DNA from: Dyella sp. AtDHG13
GTDB lineage: Bacteria; Pseudomonadota; Gammaproteobacteria; Xanthomonadales; Rhodanobacteraceae
NCBI RefSeq assembly: GCF_003201105.1
Contig: NZ_QICJ01000001.1
Span: forward strand, 124,001 to 188,000
DNA: 64,000 nt
Direction: 5' to 3'
The position numbers and the translations under genes are program-made. The notes under the pieces are model-generated. The model saw nothing but the letters and a program-made list of their open reading frames with translations, did no database searches and was not told where the DNA came from. Positions 1-8,288 of this stretch are shown here, in pieces (within the stretch, counting starts at the first letter, position 1; each line of letters begins with the position of its first letter).

Positions 1-886
1 CTTCGCGCACCTTGACCCAAAGGCGCAGGAACACCTTGCGCTCGAAAGCGCGCTCCATGTGGCGGCGTGCCGACGTGCCGATAGCCTTGAGCTGCGCGCC
101 GCCATTGCCGATCACGATGGCCTTCTGGCCTTCGCGCTCCACCCAGATGACGGCGTGAATCTCGGCGACACCGTCCTCGCGATCCTTGAATTGCTCGATC
201 TCGACGGTGGTGGCGTAGGGCAGCTCCTGGTCCAGCCGCAGCATCAGCTGTTCGCGCACCATCTCCGCGGCGAGGAAGCGCTCGCTGCGATCGGTGATCT
301 CGTCCTCGCCGAATACCGGCGGCTGCACCGGCAGACGCTTGAGAATGCCCGCTTCCAGGTCCTTCAGGCCCTTTTCCTTCAGGGCGCTGACGTAATACAC
401 GTCGTCGAAGCTGTGACGCGTCATCAACTCCACCACGAACGGCAGCATGGCCGACTTTTCCTTGGCCAGGTCGACCTTGTTGATCACCAGCAGGCGCGGC
501 ACCTTCTGCTCCACCAGCGCGTCGTAGAGGGCCTCGTCCTCGTCCGTCCAGCGGCCGGCCTCGATCACCTGCACGACCACGTCCACTTCGCTGATCGCCG
601 ACCGGGCCGCCCGGTTCAGGCTGCGATTCATGGCGCGCTTGGCGCCACGATGCAGGCCCGGCGTATCGACGTACATGATCTGGCCGGCTTCGCTGGTGGC
701 GATGCCCAGGATGCGGTGGCGGGTGGTCTGCGGCCGCGGGCTGACGATGGACAAGCGGAACCCGATCAGCGCGTTGAGCAGGGTCGATTTGCCCACATTG
801 GGGCGACCGGCGAGCGCCACGGTGCCGCAGCGGAAATCGTCGTGGGGAAGTTCGGCGGGCGCGCCGAGATCGAGTTCGTCGTTCAT
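1..886 (-). CDS. era: GTPase Era, 3' end cut by window edge
   Basis: Era is an essential GTPase that binds the 3' end of 16S rRNA and helps 30S ribosome maturation. Reading the minus strand from 886, the G1 loop GRPNVGKS, the G3 motif DTPGLH and the G4 motif NKVD are all visible, followed by a C-terminal KH-type region with [11 protein letters not shown]. About 295 codons are inside the window and Era is normally about 300 residues, so only a few C-terminal codons are missing. The ATG (884-886) overlaps the rnc stop in an ATGA junction, which suggests translational coupling. The order lepB, DUF4845, rnc, era is the usual gammaproteobacterial one. Confidence 0.95.
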   Translation of the reverse strand, partial: MNDELDLGAPAELPHDDFRCGTVALAGRPNVGKSTLLNALIGFRLSIVSPRPQTTRHRILGIATSEAGQIMYVDTPGLHRGAKRAMNRSLNRAARSAISEVDVVVQVIEAGRWTDEDEALYDALVEQKVPRLLVINKVDLAKEKSAMLPFVVELMTRHSFDDVYYVSALKEKGLKDLEAGILKRLPVQPPVFGEDEITDRSERFLAAEMVREQLMLRLDQELPYATTVEIEQFKDREDGVAEIHAVIWVEREGQKAIVIGNGGAQLKAIGTSARRHMERAFERKVFLRLWVKVRE

Positions 887-1539
887 GAATTCAGTTCCTG
901 CAATCGGCGCAGCACGGTTTCAGCGGCGTCCTGTTCGGCGGCGCGGCGACTGGTGCCGCGACCCTCGGCGCGGATCGGCGCCGGCTCGGTGATTTCGCAG
1001 GACACGTCGAAGGTCTTGGCGTGGTCTTCGCCATGGCTGTCGATCAGATCGTACTGCGGCAAGGGCCAGCCGCGCGCCTGCAGGAGTTCCTGCAGGCGGG
1101 TCTTGGCGTCCTTGGAGGATCGCGGGATAGCGGCCACCAGCGGCTCGAACAGCGCGCGCACCACGGCGCGGCAGGCGTCGAACCCGGCGTCCAGGTAAAC
1201 CGCCGCCACCAGCGCCTCGAAGGCGTCGGCCAGGATCGACTCACGCCTAAAGCCGCCGCTCTTCAGCTCGCCGGAGCCCAGTTTCAGTTCGTCGCCCAGC
1301 TCCAGCTCGCGGGCGATCACGGCTAGCGCCTGGCCGTTCACCAGCTGGGCCCGCAAGCGGGACATCTCGCCCTCGCTGGCGTTGGGGTGGGCCTCGTACA
1401 GCAGTTCCGCCACGACGACGCCCAGCAGGGCGTCGCCAAGGAACTCCATCCGCTCATTGTTCGGCCGGCCGGCGCTGCGATGCGTCAGCGCCAGCTGCGC
1501 AAGGGAGGGATCGCGAAATCGATAGTCGAGCTTGGTCAA
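883..1539 (-). CDS. rnc: Ribonuclease III
   Basis: RNase III cleaves double-stranded RNA, including rRNA precursors and structured mRNAs. The 218-residue protein has the family signature [13 protein letters not shown] at about residues 28-40, which carries the acidic Mg2+ ligands. A second acidic helix ([15 protein letters not shown]) and a C-terminal double-stranded RNA-binding domain (about 143-215) follow. The frame opens with TTG at 1537-1539, giving MTKLDYRF; no ATG lies between it and residue 31, inside the signature, so TTG is the best start available. Length matches the family (about 220-226). The 4-bp overlap with era suggests one operon. Confidence 0.95.
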   Translation of the reverse strand: MTKLDYRFRDPSLAQLALTHRSAGRPNNERMEFLGDALLGVVVAELLYEAHPNASEGEMSRLRAQLVNGQALAVIARELELGDELKLGSGELKSGGFRRESILADAFEALVAAVYLDAGFDACRAVVRALFEPLVAAIPRSSKDAKTRLQELLQARGWPLPQYDLIDSHGEDHAKTFDVSCEITEPAPIRAEGRGTSRRAAEQDAAETVLRRLQELNS

Positions 1540-1554
1540 ATCCAGAGCCTGTGC

Positions 1555-1932
1555 TTAACCGTCGACATTGCCCTGCAGCTCTACGCTCTTTTCGAAGTGC
1601 ACGAGGAAGTCGATGTTGTACATGAAGGGAATGCGCTTGTCGTAGCTGACGTTGAGCTCCGTGGCGTTGCCGGTGCGCTTGAGGCTGATGTCCTGCGGCG
1701 TGATGGTGTCATCGCTCACGTATTGGAAGTCCAGCTTCTTCATCAGCGCACCGCGGACCTCCGCCGGAGTCTTGGCGGCGTTTTCCGAAGCCAGCTGATT
1801 CATGGCCTTCGTCACGCCCATGAACTCGGTGTACGCAGGCACCAGCTTCATCGCCATGTAGCCGAAAAAGCCCACCACCATGAGCACCACGAGAAACCCG
1901 ATCAGGGTGATGCCTTTCTGCTTCGATTTCAT
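1555..1932 (-). CDS. DUF4845 family membrane-anchored protein
   Basis: This is a 125-residue protein of unknown biochemical function. It has a short basic N-terminus (MKSKQKG) and one hydrophobic segment (about residues 9-30), so it is probably anchored in the inner membrane with a periplasmic domain. The start at 1932 is chosen because GAGGGG sits just upstream; the frame stays open further upstream without a good ribosome-binding site. Members of this family are normally found between lepB and rnc, exactly as here, which suggests co-transcription with signal peptidase. That link is positional only. Confidence 0.85.
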   Translation of the reverse strand: MKSKQKGITLIGFLVVLMVVGFFGYMAMKLVPAYTEFMGVTKAMNQLASENAAKTPAEVRGALMKKLDFQYVSDDTITPQDISLKRTGNATELNVSYDKRIPFMYNIDFLVHFEKSVELQGNVDG

Positions 1933-2076
1933 AGTCCCCTCGCTATGCCGCCTCGCGGCGATTTCCGGCTGACTGGCATGGCGCCACCGAACCGCTCCGG
2001 CAGCGGCTTGGCGCGCGCATTGTCGCGCCAAGTCGACGCGGGCGTCACGGGGCGCATGCCCAAGGCCGTCACGCTT

Positions 2077-2979
2077 TTAATGAATGACCGTGCCCATGCG
2101 ATGGAACGCAACACTCGAGCCGGTCCAGCTCAGCCAGATCAGGAAGGCCTTGCCGGCGAGATTCTGCTCCGGCAGGCAGCCCCACCAGCGGCTGTCCGTG
2201 CTGTTGTAGCGGTTGTCGCCCATGGCCAGGTAGCAGCCCTGCGGCACCACCAGCGGCACGTGCGGGTTCGGCAGCGGCGGCGGCACGGCGTAATTGGGCA
2301 TGCGCGCCGTCAGGTGGTTGACCACGCCGCCCTCGCCGTTGGGCAGATGCTCGTTCCACACGGTGGCGCCCATTTCCAGCATCAGGCGGGACTCGGCGCG
2401 CTTGGGGTCGCCTTCGTACGGGCCCACCAGGTCGGCCGCCACCGGCTGGCCGTTGACGATCAGCTGGTCGCCATGCATTTCCACGCGATCGCCCGGCACG
2501 CCGATCACGCGCTTGATCCAGTTCTGGCTGGGCACCGGCGCATGCGGGTCCGCGCAGCTCTGGTCGCCGCTGCGCACCAGCTTGCCGCCGTCCTCGCACA
2601 GGTAACCCGGGAAACGGAATACCACCACGTCGCCGCGCTTGGGCTCGCCCAGGTTCACGAACTTGTTGTTGAAGGCCGGCATGCGCAGGCCGTAGGCAAA
2701 CTTGTTCACCAGGATGAAATCGCCCACGTCCAGCGTCGGCATCATCGAGCCGGACGGGATGCGGAAGGGCTCGGCCACGAACGAGCGCAGCACCAGCACG
2801 ACCAGTACCACCGGGAACAGCGAGCGCGCCCAGTCCACCGCGACCGGCTCGTGCATCTCCCTGCCCGAAGCTTCGGCCCTGGCCTTGCGCCGCTTGTAGA
2901 ACAACAGGCGGTCCAGCCCCCAGATCACGCCGAACAGCACCGTCAGGCCAAGCAGAATCGCCGAAAAATCAAAATCCAT
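2077..2979 (-). CDS. lepB: Signal peptidase I
   Basis: This inner-membrane protease removes signal peptides from exported proteins. The 300-residue protein has two N-terminal hydrophobic segments (about 7-24 and 52-70), then the catalytic Ser78 in PSGSMMPTL and the general-base Lys156 in IKRVIGVPGD. The late conserved box is GDNRYNSTDSRWWG. The ATG at 2979 is preceded by GAAGGAG at good spacing, which decides the start over an upstream in-frame ATG. It lies directly downstream of lepA, as in many gammaproteobacteria. A second, shorter paralogue is encoded at 24130-24804. Confidence 0.96.
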   Translation of the reverse strand: MDFDFSAILLGLTVLFGVIWGLDRLLFYKRRKARAEASGREMHEPVAVDWARSLFPVVLVVLVLRSFVAEPFRIPSGSMMPTLDVGDFILVNKFAYGLRMPAFNNKFVNLGEPKRGDVVVFRFPGYLCEDGGKLVRSGDQSCADPHAPVPSQNWIKRVIGVPGDRVEMHGDQLIVNGQPVAADLVGPYEGDPKRAESRLMLEMGATVWNEHLPNGEGGVVNHLTARMPNYAVPPPLPNPHVPLVVPQGCYLAMGDNRYNSTDSRWWGCLPEQNLAGKAFLIWLSWTGSSVAFHRMGTVIH

Positions 2980-3080
2980 TGAGTGCTCCTTCGGAGCGGG
3001 GACTGGGAATGGAGGATAGTGAACAGGCAGGCGCACACGCCGTCTACCTATTCGCTATTCCCTATTCTCCATTCCCTGCT

Positions 3081-4871
3081 CTATTTATCCACCTTCAGCA
3101 CGGCAAGGAAGGCCTCCTGCGGAATTTCCACGCGGCCCACCTGCTTCATGCGCTTCTTGCCTTCCTTCTGCTTCTCCAGCAGCTTCTTCTTTCGGCTGAC
3201 GTCGCCGCCGTAGCACTTGGCCAGCACGTTCTTGCGCAAGGCCTTCACGGTCGAACGGGCCACGATCTGAGCGCCGATGGCCGCCTGGATCGCCACGTCG
3301 AACTGCTGGCGCGGAATCAGGTCCTTCATGCGCTCCACCAGGTCGCGACCGCGGCGCTCGGCATGGATGCGATGCACGATCAGGCTCAGCGCGTCCACGC
3401 GGTCGCCGTTGATCAGCACGTCCACGCGCACGAACGGGCCCGCCTCGAAACGCTCGAAGTGGTAGTCCATCGAGGCATAGCCGCGCGACACCGACTTCAG
3501 GCGATCGAAGAAATCGAGCACCACTTCGGCCAGCGGCATTTCATAGGTGATCTGCACCTGGGTGGCCAGGTACTGGATGGAGCGCTGCACGCCGCGCTTC
3601 TCTTCGCACAACGTGATGATGTTGCCGATGTAGTCGGGCGGCGTAAGGATGTTCGCCACGATGATCGGTTCGCGGATCTCGTTGATGAGGTTGGCCGCCG
3701 GCAGCTTGGCCGGGTTGTCCAGCATCATGATCGAGCCGTCGCTCTTCTCCACCTCGTACACCACGGTGGGTGCGGTGGTGATCAGGTCGAGGTCGTACTC
3801 GCGCTCCAGGCGCTCCTGCACGATCTCCATGTGCAGCATGCCGAGGAAGCCGCAGCGGAAGCCGAAGCCCATGGCCTCGGAGCTTTCGGGCTCGAAGAAC
3901 AGCGCAGCGTCGTTGAGGCGCAGCTTGTCGAGCGCCTCGCGCAGCGCCGGATAATCGTCGGCGGAAACGGGGAACAGGCCCGCGAACACGCGCGGCTGCA
4001 TGGTCTGGAAGCCCGACAGCGGCTTCTCGGCGGGCTTGCCGGCCAGGGTCAGCGTGTCGCCGACCGGTGCGCCATGCACGTCCTTGATCGAGGCGGTGAT
4101 CCAGCCCACCTCGCCCGGCGAGAGCTTGTCGAGCTTCTTGCGCTTGGGCGTGAACACGCCCACTTCGCTGACCTCGTGCGCGCGGCCGGTGGACATCACC
4201 AGCAGCTTGTCGCCCGGCTTGATCTCGCCCTGCACCACGCGCACCAACGACACCACGCCGAGATAGTTGTCGAACCACGAGTCGATGATCAGCGCCTGCA
4301 GGCGATCGGTGTCGCCCACCTTCGGCGGCGGAATGCGCGCCACGATGGCCTCGAGCACTTCCACCACGTTCTGGCCGGTCTTGGCGCTGACGGCCACCGC
4401 GTCGGTGGCGTCGATGCCGATCACGGCCTCGATCTCGCCCTTCACCTTTTCCGGGTCGGCGGTCGGCAGGTCGATCTTGTTGAGGACGGGCACTACTTCC
4501 AGGCCCATTTCCACCGCCGTGTAGCAGTTGGCGACGGACTGCGCCTCCACGCCCTGCGCCGCATCGACCACTAGCAGCGCACCTTCGCACGCGGCCAGGG
4601 AGCGGCTGACCTCGTAGGAGAAGTCGACGTGGCCTGGGGTGTCGATGAAGTTGAGCTGGTAGGTCTTGCCGTCGCGCGCCTTGTACGGCAGCGACACGGA
4701 CTGCGCCTTGATGGTGATGCCGCGCTCGCGCTCGATCGGATTGTTGTCGAGCACCTGCGCCTCCATCTCGCGCTCGGTCAGGCCTCCGCAGATCTGGATG
4801 ATGCGGTCGGCAAGCGTGGACTTGCCGTGATCGATATGGGCGATGATGGAGAAGTTTCGGATCAGTTCCAT
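3081..4871 (-). CDS. lepA: Elongation factor 4 (LepA)
   Basis: LepA is a ribosome-associated translational GTPase related to EF-G that acts on stalled or initiating ribosomes. The 596-residue length is that of the family. The G1 loop [10 protein letters not shown] is at residues 11-20, then RGITI (switch I), DTPGHVDF and NKIDLP. The LepA-specific C-terminal domain ends with [16 protein letters not shown]. The first ATG has no clear Shine-Dalgarno sequence. It heads the leftward lepA-lepB-DUF4845-rnc-era block. Confidence 0.98.
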   Translation of the reverse strand: MELIRNFSIIAHIDHGKSTLADRIIQICGGLTEREMEAQVLDNNPIERERGITIKAQSVSLPYKARDGKTYQLNFIDTPGHVDFSYEVSRSLAACEGALLVVDAAQGVEAQSVANCYTAVEMGLEVVPVLNKIDLPTADPEKVKGEIEAVIGIDATDAVAVSAKTGQNVVEVLEAIVARIPPPKVGDTDRLQALIIDSWFDNYLGVVSLVRVVQGEIKPGDKLLVMSTGRAHEVSEVGVFTPKRKKLDKLSPGEVGWITASIKDVHGAPVGDTLTLAGKPAEKPLSGFQTMQPRVFAGLFPVSADDYPALREALDKLRLNDAALFFEPESSEAMGFGFRCGFLGMLHMEIVQERLEREYDLDLITTAPTVVYEVEKSDGSIMMLDNPAKLPAANLINEIREPIIVANILTPPDYIGNIITLCEEKRGVQRSIQYLATQVQITYEMPLAEVVLDFFDRLKSVSRGYASMDYHFERFEAGPFVRVDVLINGDRVDALSLIVHRIHAERRGRDLVERMKDLIPRQQFDVAIQAAIGAQIVARSTVKALRKNVLAKCYGGDVSRKKKLLEKQKEGKKRMKQVGRVEIPQEAFLAVLKVDK

Positions 4872-5170
4872 GGAGCACGCTAGCGGCGTTCACTGCCCTG
4901 CGCGGCGCGCAGGCAGCGCATGACCGGGATGGTCACACGAACCCGGCATTATCGCATGGAACAGGGGGCCTCCGGGCACCCCGCATCGGGGCTCGCCTTC
5001 GGCAACACGCAGGGATCGGAACGCCCCGAGACCGGGGCGTCACACGACCCTCCCTGCATCCGTGACGACGGTAGCCCAAGCCCCCATCGTCACGGCCACC
5101 CGGCCGCGGAACGGCCGGGTCACGACGAGATCACGACCGACGGCGCTGCCATTCGCCGCCCATCGCCATC
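4872..5170. other. Intergenic region between mucD-like gene and lepA
   Basis: This 299-bp stretch has no convincing gene. It would hold the lepA promoter near its left end and the terminator of the protease gene near its right end (hairpin at 5098-5120). The only open frame is short and lacks a ribosome-binding site or a recognisable product. Confidence 0.6.
5098..5120 (-). terminator. Hairpin downstream of the mucD-like gene
   Basis: A perfect 9-bp inverted repeat (ACCCGGCCG / CGGCCGGGT) with a 5-nt loop lies about 50 bp past the protease stop codon. There is no T tract, so it could be a weak terminator or an mRNA 3'-end stabiliser. Confidence 0.5.
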
Positions 5171-6664
5171 TCACTCGTCCTTGCCACCGGGCACGGTAAG
5201 CCCGATGAAGCCACTCTGATCGCCGTGGCGAACCAGCAGAAGCACGGTGTCACCGGGCTTGGCGTCCTTCGTGGCGTCCCGGAAGGCGGAAACGCTGCCC
5301 ACCTTCTTCTGGTTGACCATGAGGATCACGTCGCCCGGCTGCAGCCCTGCCCGCGCCGCCGCGGAGCCGGTGACGTTGCCGATGCCCACGCCCTCGCCCG
5401 GCTTGAGGCCAAGCTGCTGGCGGGTATCGCTGTCCAGTTCCTGAACCGACAGGCCTAGCGCGCTGGCGCCCGTGCGGGCCGCCGGCTGGTCCGCATCGGC
5501 CGAGGCCATCACGGCGTTCTTGTCGCGCGGCATTTCGGCGACAGTCACCGGTATGTTCTCTTTCTTGCCGTCGCGCAGAATTTCCAGCGTGGCCTTGGTG
5601 CCCGGCGGTGTCTGGCCCACCAGCGGCGGCAGATCCGCGCTCGAATTGATGCTCTGGCCGTTGTAGGCAAGGATTACGTCGCCCGGGCGAATGCCGGCCT
5701 TCTCCGCCGCGCCGCCCTTGGTCACCTGGGTCACGGCGGCGCCATTGGCATTGTCGAGCTTGAGCGCCTTGACCATGTCATCCGTGACCTGCTGCACCAT
5801 CACGCCGAGCTGGCCGCGCGAGACATAGCCCTTTTCCTTGATCTGCTTGACCACGTTCATGGCCACGTCGATCGGAATGGAAAACGCCACGCCCTGGTAA
5901 CCGCCCGTGTTGGAGTAGATCTGCGAGTTGACGCCGACGACCCGGCCCTGCAGGTCGAACAGCGGGCCGCCGGAGTTGCCGCGGTTGATAGGCACGTCGG
6001 TCTGGATGAACGAGGTATACGGCTGGTCCTGGCTGCCCAGGTTCCGGCCCACCGCGCTCACGATGCCCTGCGTCACCGTGTAGTCGAAACCGAACGGCGA
6101 ACCGATGGCGAGCACCCACTGGCCGGGCTTGAGCGTGCGCGAGTCGCCGACGGTGACGGACGGCAGGCCGCCCTTGGCGTCGACCTTCAACAGCGCGATG
6201 TCATACTGCGGATCGCTGCCCACCACCTTGGCGGTGAGCACGCGGCGATCCTGCAGGCGCACGGTCACCGTGTCAGCGCCGTCCACCACGTGCGTATTGG
6301 TAAGGACATAACCGTCCGGCGAAATGATGAAGCCGGAACCCAGCGAGGTGCGTGCCTGTTCTTCCGGGGAGGGCATCATCGGCATGCCGAAGAAACGGCG
6401 GAACATCTCCATCTGCGGGTCGTCGCTGTCGTCATCGCCCGGCGCCCCGGGCATGCCGCGCGGCGCCGAACGGCCCTTCGCCTGCTTCTTGCCGCTGTAC
6501 TTGGCCTCCACGTGCACGACCGCGGGCGCGTTCTTCTGCACGATGCTGGTGAAATCAGGCAGCGAGGACATCGCAGGTGGCGCTGCCTGGGCCTGCACGC
6601 CGCCGGCCAGGGCCACACTCATGACAACAGCACAGGACAGCGTACGCAGAGCAAGTCGATTCAT
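5171..6664 (-). CDS. mucD: Periplasmic Do-like serine protease (DegP/MucD family)
   Basis: This HtrA-family protease degrades misfolded envelope proteins. The 497-residue protein has a signal peptide ending near VQAQA (about residue 26). The trypsin-like domain has the triad His125 (TNTHVVDG), Asp155 (YDIALLK) and Ser231 (RGNSGGPLF), and two PDZ domains follow (about 290-380 and 400-490). The start has a good GAAGGAG site. It lies downstream of rpoE-rseA, the arrangement called mucD in pseudomonads and xanthomonads, so it is probably under sigma-E control. The length fits MucD/DegP better than DegS. Confidence 0.95.
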   Translation of the reverse strand: MNRLALRTLSCAVVMSVALAGGVQAQAAPPAMSSLPDFTSIVQKNAPAVVHVEAKYSGKKQAKGRSAPRGMPGAPGDDDSDDPQMEMFRRFFGMPMMPSPEEQARTSLGSGFIISPDGYVLTNTHVVDGADTVTVRLQDRRVLTAKVVGSDPQYDIALLKVDAKGGLPSVTVGDSRTLKPGQWVLAIGSPFGFDYTVTQGIVSAVGRNLGSQDQPYTSFIQTDVPINRGNSGGPLFDLQGRVVGVNSQIYSNTGGYQGVAFSIPIDVAMNVVKQIKEKGYVSRGQLGVMVQQVTDDMVKALKLDNANGAAVTQVTKGGAAEKAGIRPGDVILAYNGQSINSSADLPPLVGQTPPGTKATLEILRDGKKENIPVTVAEMPRDKNAVMASADADQPAARTGASALGLSVQELDSDTRQQLGLKPGEGVGIGNVTGSAAARAGLQPGDVILMVNQKKVGSVSAFRDATKDAKPGDTVLLLVRHGDQSGFIGLTVPGGKDE

Positions 6665-6772
6665 GCACGTCTCCTTCGTGTTTCAGGCACGCCGGACCCG
6701 TCCGCGCGACGGACAGGGCCGGTCAATCAAGTGGGAACGATCAGGCCGCGGCGATGGACACACGGCCGGCGA

Positions 6773-7423
6773 TCATTGCGGGCCAGCAGCCTGGGCGGGC
6801 TGCTGCTGGTCCGGGTGAACCAGGATCAGGTAGCTGCCATCGCCATTGCTGGCCGCGGGATAGCGCGCCACCCGGTAGGGCGTCATGCTGTCGCGCGAGT
6901 ACAGCAGCGTGCTGCCGCTGTCGCCCTCCAGCGTGGCCGAGGCCCGCTGGCTGATCTTGTAGGGCACCTCGGAGTAGACGTTCAACCCCGGCGGCGCCAC
7001 GGCGGGCGACTCCGAACGCGTGGCCTGGGCCGTGCCGGTGTCCGTGGTCGTCGTCGGCACGGAGGCCATCTGCGGAGACAGGCGATCCGCCCCCTGCCCG
7101 GCCGGCTGCGCCACCATCAGGGCCGCCACGGCCACGCCAGCCGCGATGGCGCCACCGGCGGACCAATGCAGCCAGTGGCGGCGCTTGCCCTGCTGCACCA
7201 CCGCGCCATCCTGCTCGATGGCCAGCATCACGCGGGCGGCAAAGCCCTCGGAAGCCAGCGGGGACAGCTCACGACGCAGGCCGTCCCGGGCCACGTGATA
7301 GCGCGACCAGGCCTGCTGGAGCGGCATGTCATGGTCGAGCCGCCGCAGCAGGAAGCGTAGTTCTTCCTTCGACAGCTCGCCGTCCATGCCGGCAGAAAGG
7401 TTTTCGCGTTGATTATCAGTCAT
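6773..7423 (-). CDS. rseA: Anti-sigma-E factor RseA-like
   Basis: RseA is an inner-membrane anti-sigma factor that holds RpoE inactive until regulated proteolysis releases it. The 216-residue protein has an N-terminal cytoplasmic RseA-type domain (MTDNQRENLSAGMDGELSKE through about residue 75). One transmembrane helix follows at about 87-106, then a periplasmic tail rich in Gln, Pro and Ala. Its ATG overlaps the rpoE stop by 4 bp (ATGA), indicating coupled translation that keeps sigma and anti-sigma in ratio. No RseB homologue is present; the mucD-like protease follows instead. Confidence 0.92.
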   Translation of the reverse strand: MTDNQRENLSAGMDGELSKEELRFLLRRLDHDMPLQQAWSRYHVARDGLRRELSPLASEGFAARVMLAIEQDGAVVQQGKRRHWLHWSAGGAIAAGVAVAALMVAQPAGQGADRLSPQMASVPTTTTDTGTAQATRSESPAVAPPGLNVYSEVPYKISQRASATLEGDSGSTLLYSRDSMTPYRVARYPAASNGDGSYLILVHPDQQQPAQAAGPQ

Positions 7424-8016
7424 GGGTTCTTGCCCTCGCGGTCCGACAGGAGTGGCCGCAATTTCTCATCGATAGCTTCGCGCGCCCGAAAAATACGTGA
7501 ACGAACCGTACCGATCGGGCAACCCATCGCCTCGGCGATTTCCTCGTAGCTGAGGCCGTCCACTTCACGCAGGGTGATCGCGGTCCGCAATTCCTCAGGC
7601 AGCGCTTGGACAGTGGAAAACACCGTTTGTTCAATTTCCTGCCGCATGAGTTCGCGCTCAGGGGTGGCACTTTCCTGCATGCGGTCCGCGCCGGGCACGA
7701 AGGCGGCATCGTCGATGGCGATGTCGTCGGCGGGCGGACGGCGCCCCAGCGCCACCAGATGGTTCTTGGCCGTGTTCACGGCAATCTTGTACAGCCAGGT
7801 ATAGAAAGCACTCTCGCCGCGGAAGGACGCAATGGCCCGCCAGGCGCGGATGAACGCTTCCTGTGCCACGTCCTCGCACTCGGCGTGGTTCTTCACATAG
7901 CGGGAAACCAGGCCGATGACCTTGTGCTGGTACTTGCGCACCAGCAGATCGAAGGCCCGCTTGTCCCCTTGTTGGACGCGCTCGACCAGCGCACTGTCCA
8001 GTTCGTTTTCGCCCAT
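7420..8016 (-). CDS. rpoE: Extracytoplasmic-function sigma factor RpoE
   Basis: This ECF sigma factor (198 residues from this start) directs the envelope-stress regulon. Region 2 contains DVAQEAFIRAWRAI, and region 4 contains LREVDGLSYEEIAEAMGC and IGTVRSRIFRARE, typical of RpoE/AlgU. Three in-frame ATGs are possible. The one at 8016 is chosen because AAGGAG lies 9 nt before it, whereas the ATG at 8025 directly abuts that site. A sigma-E type promoter at 8083-8110 suggests autoregulation. It is coupled to rseA by an ATGA overlap. Confidence 0.96.
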   Translation of the reverse strand: MGENELDSALVERVQQGDKRAFDLLVRKYQHKVIGLVSRYVKNHAECEDVAQEAFIRAWRAIASFRGESAFYTWLYKIAVNTAKNHLVALGRRPPADDIAIDDAAFVPGADRMQESATPERELMRQEIEQTVFSTVQALPEELRTAITLREVDGLSYEEIAEAMGCPIGTVRSRIFRAREAIDEKLRPLLSDREGKNP

Positions 8017-8082
8017 CCGGGCCATCTCCTTCGTCGATGCTGCCACGCGCCCCGGGACGCCTTGTGGATGGAAGCGGTCTGC

Positions 8083-8110
8083 TCAGACAAGAACCGATCG
8101 TGCTAGTTCA
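8083..8110 (-). promoter_or_regulatory. Sigma-E (RpoE/AlgU) type promoter of rpoE
   Basis: Read on the minus strand, TGAACTA is followed after 16 bp by TCTGA. This is close to the known RpoE/AlgU consensus GAACTT-N16-17-TCTGA. The -10 element is 66 bp upstream of the chosen rpoE ATG, so it fits an autoregulatory promoter for rpoE-rseA-mucD. Confidence 0.65.
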
Positions 8111-8288
8111 GCAAGCTTCGTCCCGGAACGACAAGTGCGCCGGTGGCGTCACCGATGGTGGAAACGCACGGGCGCGCCCACGGAGCACCCGTCGTGGCGA
8201 ACAGGCCGCCGCCACCCCAGGGAGTGCGGCCCACGGGCGCATCAGGCGCCCTTCCGGGAAGTATGGGGGCCGGTGTGCCGCTTGCAAG

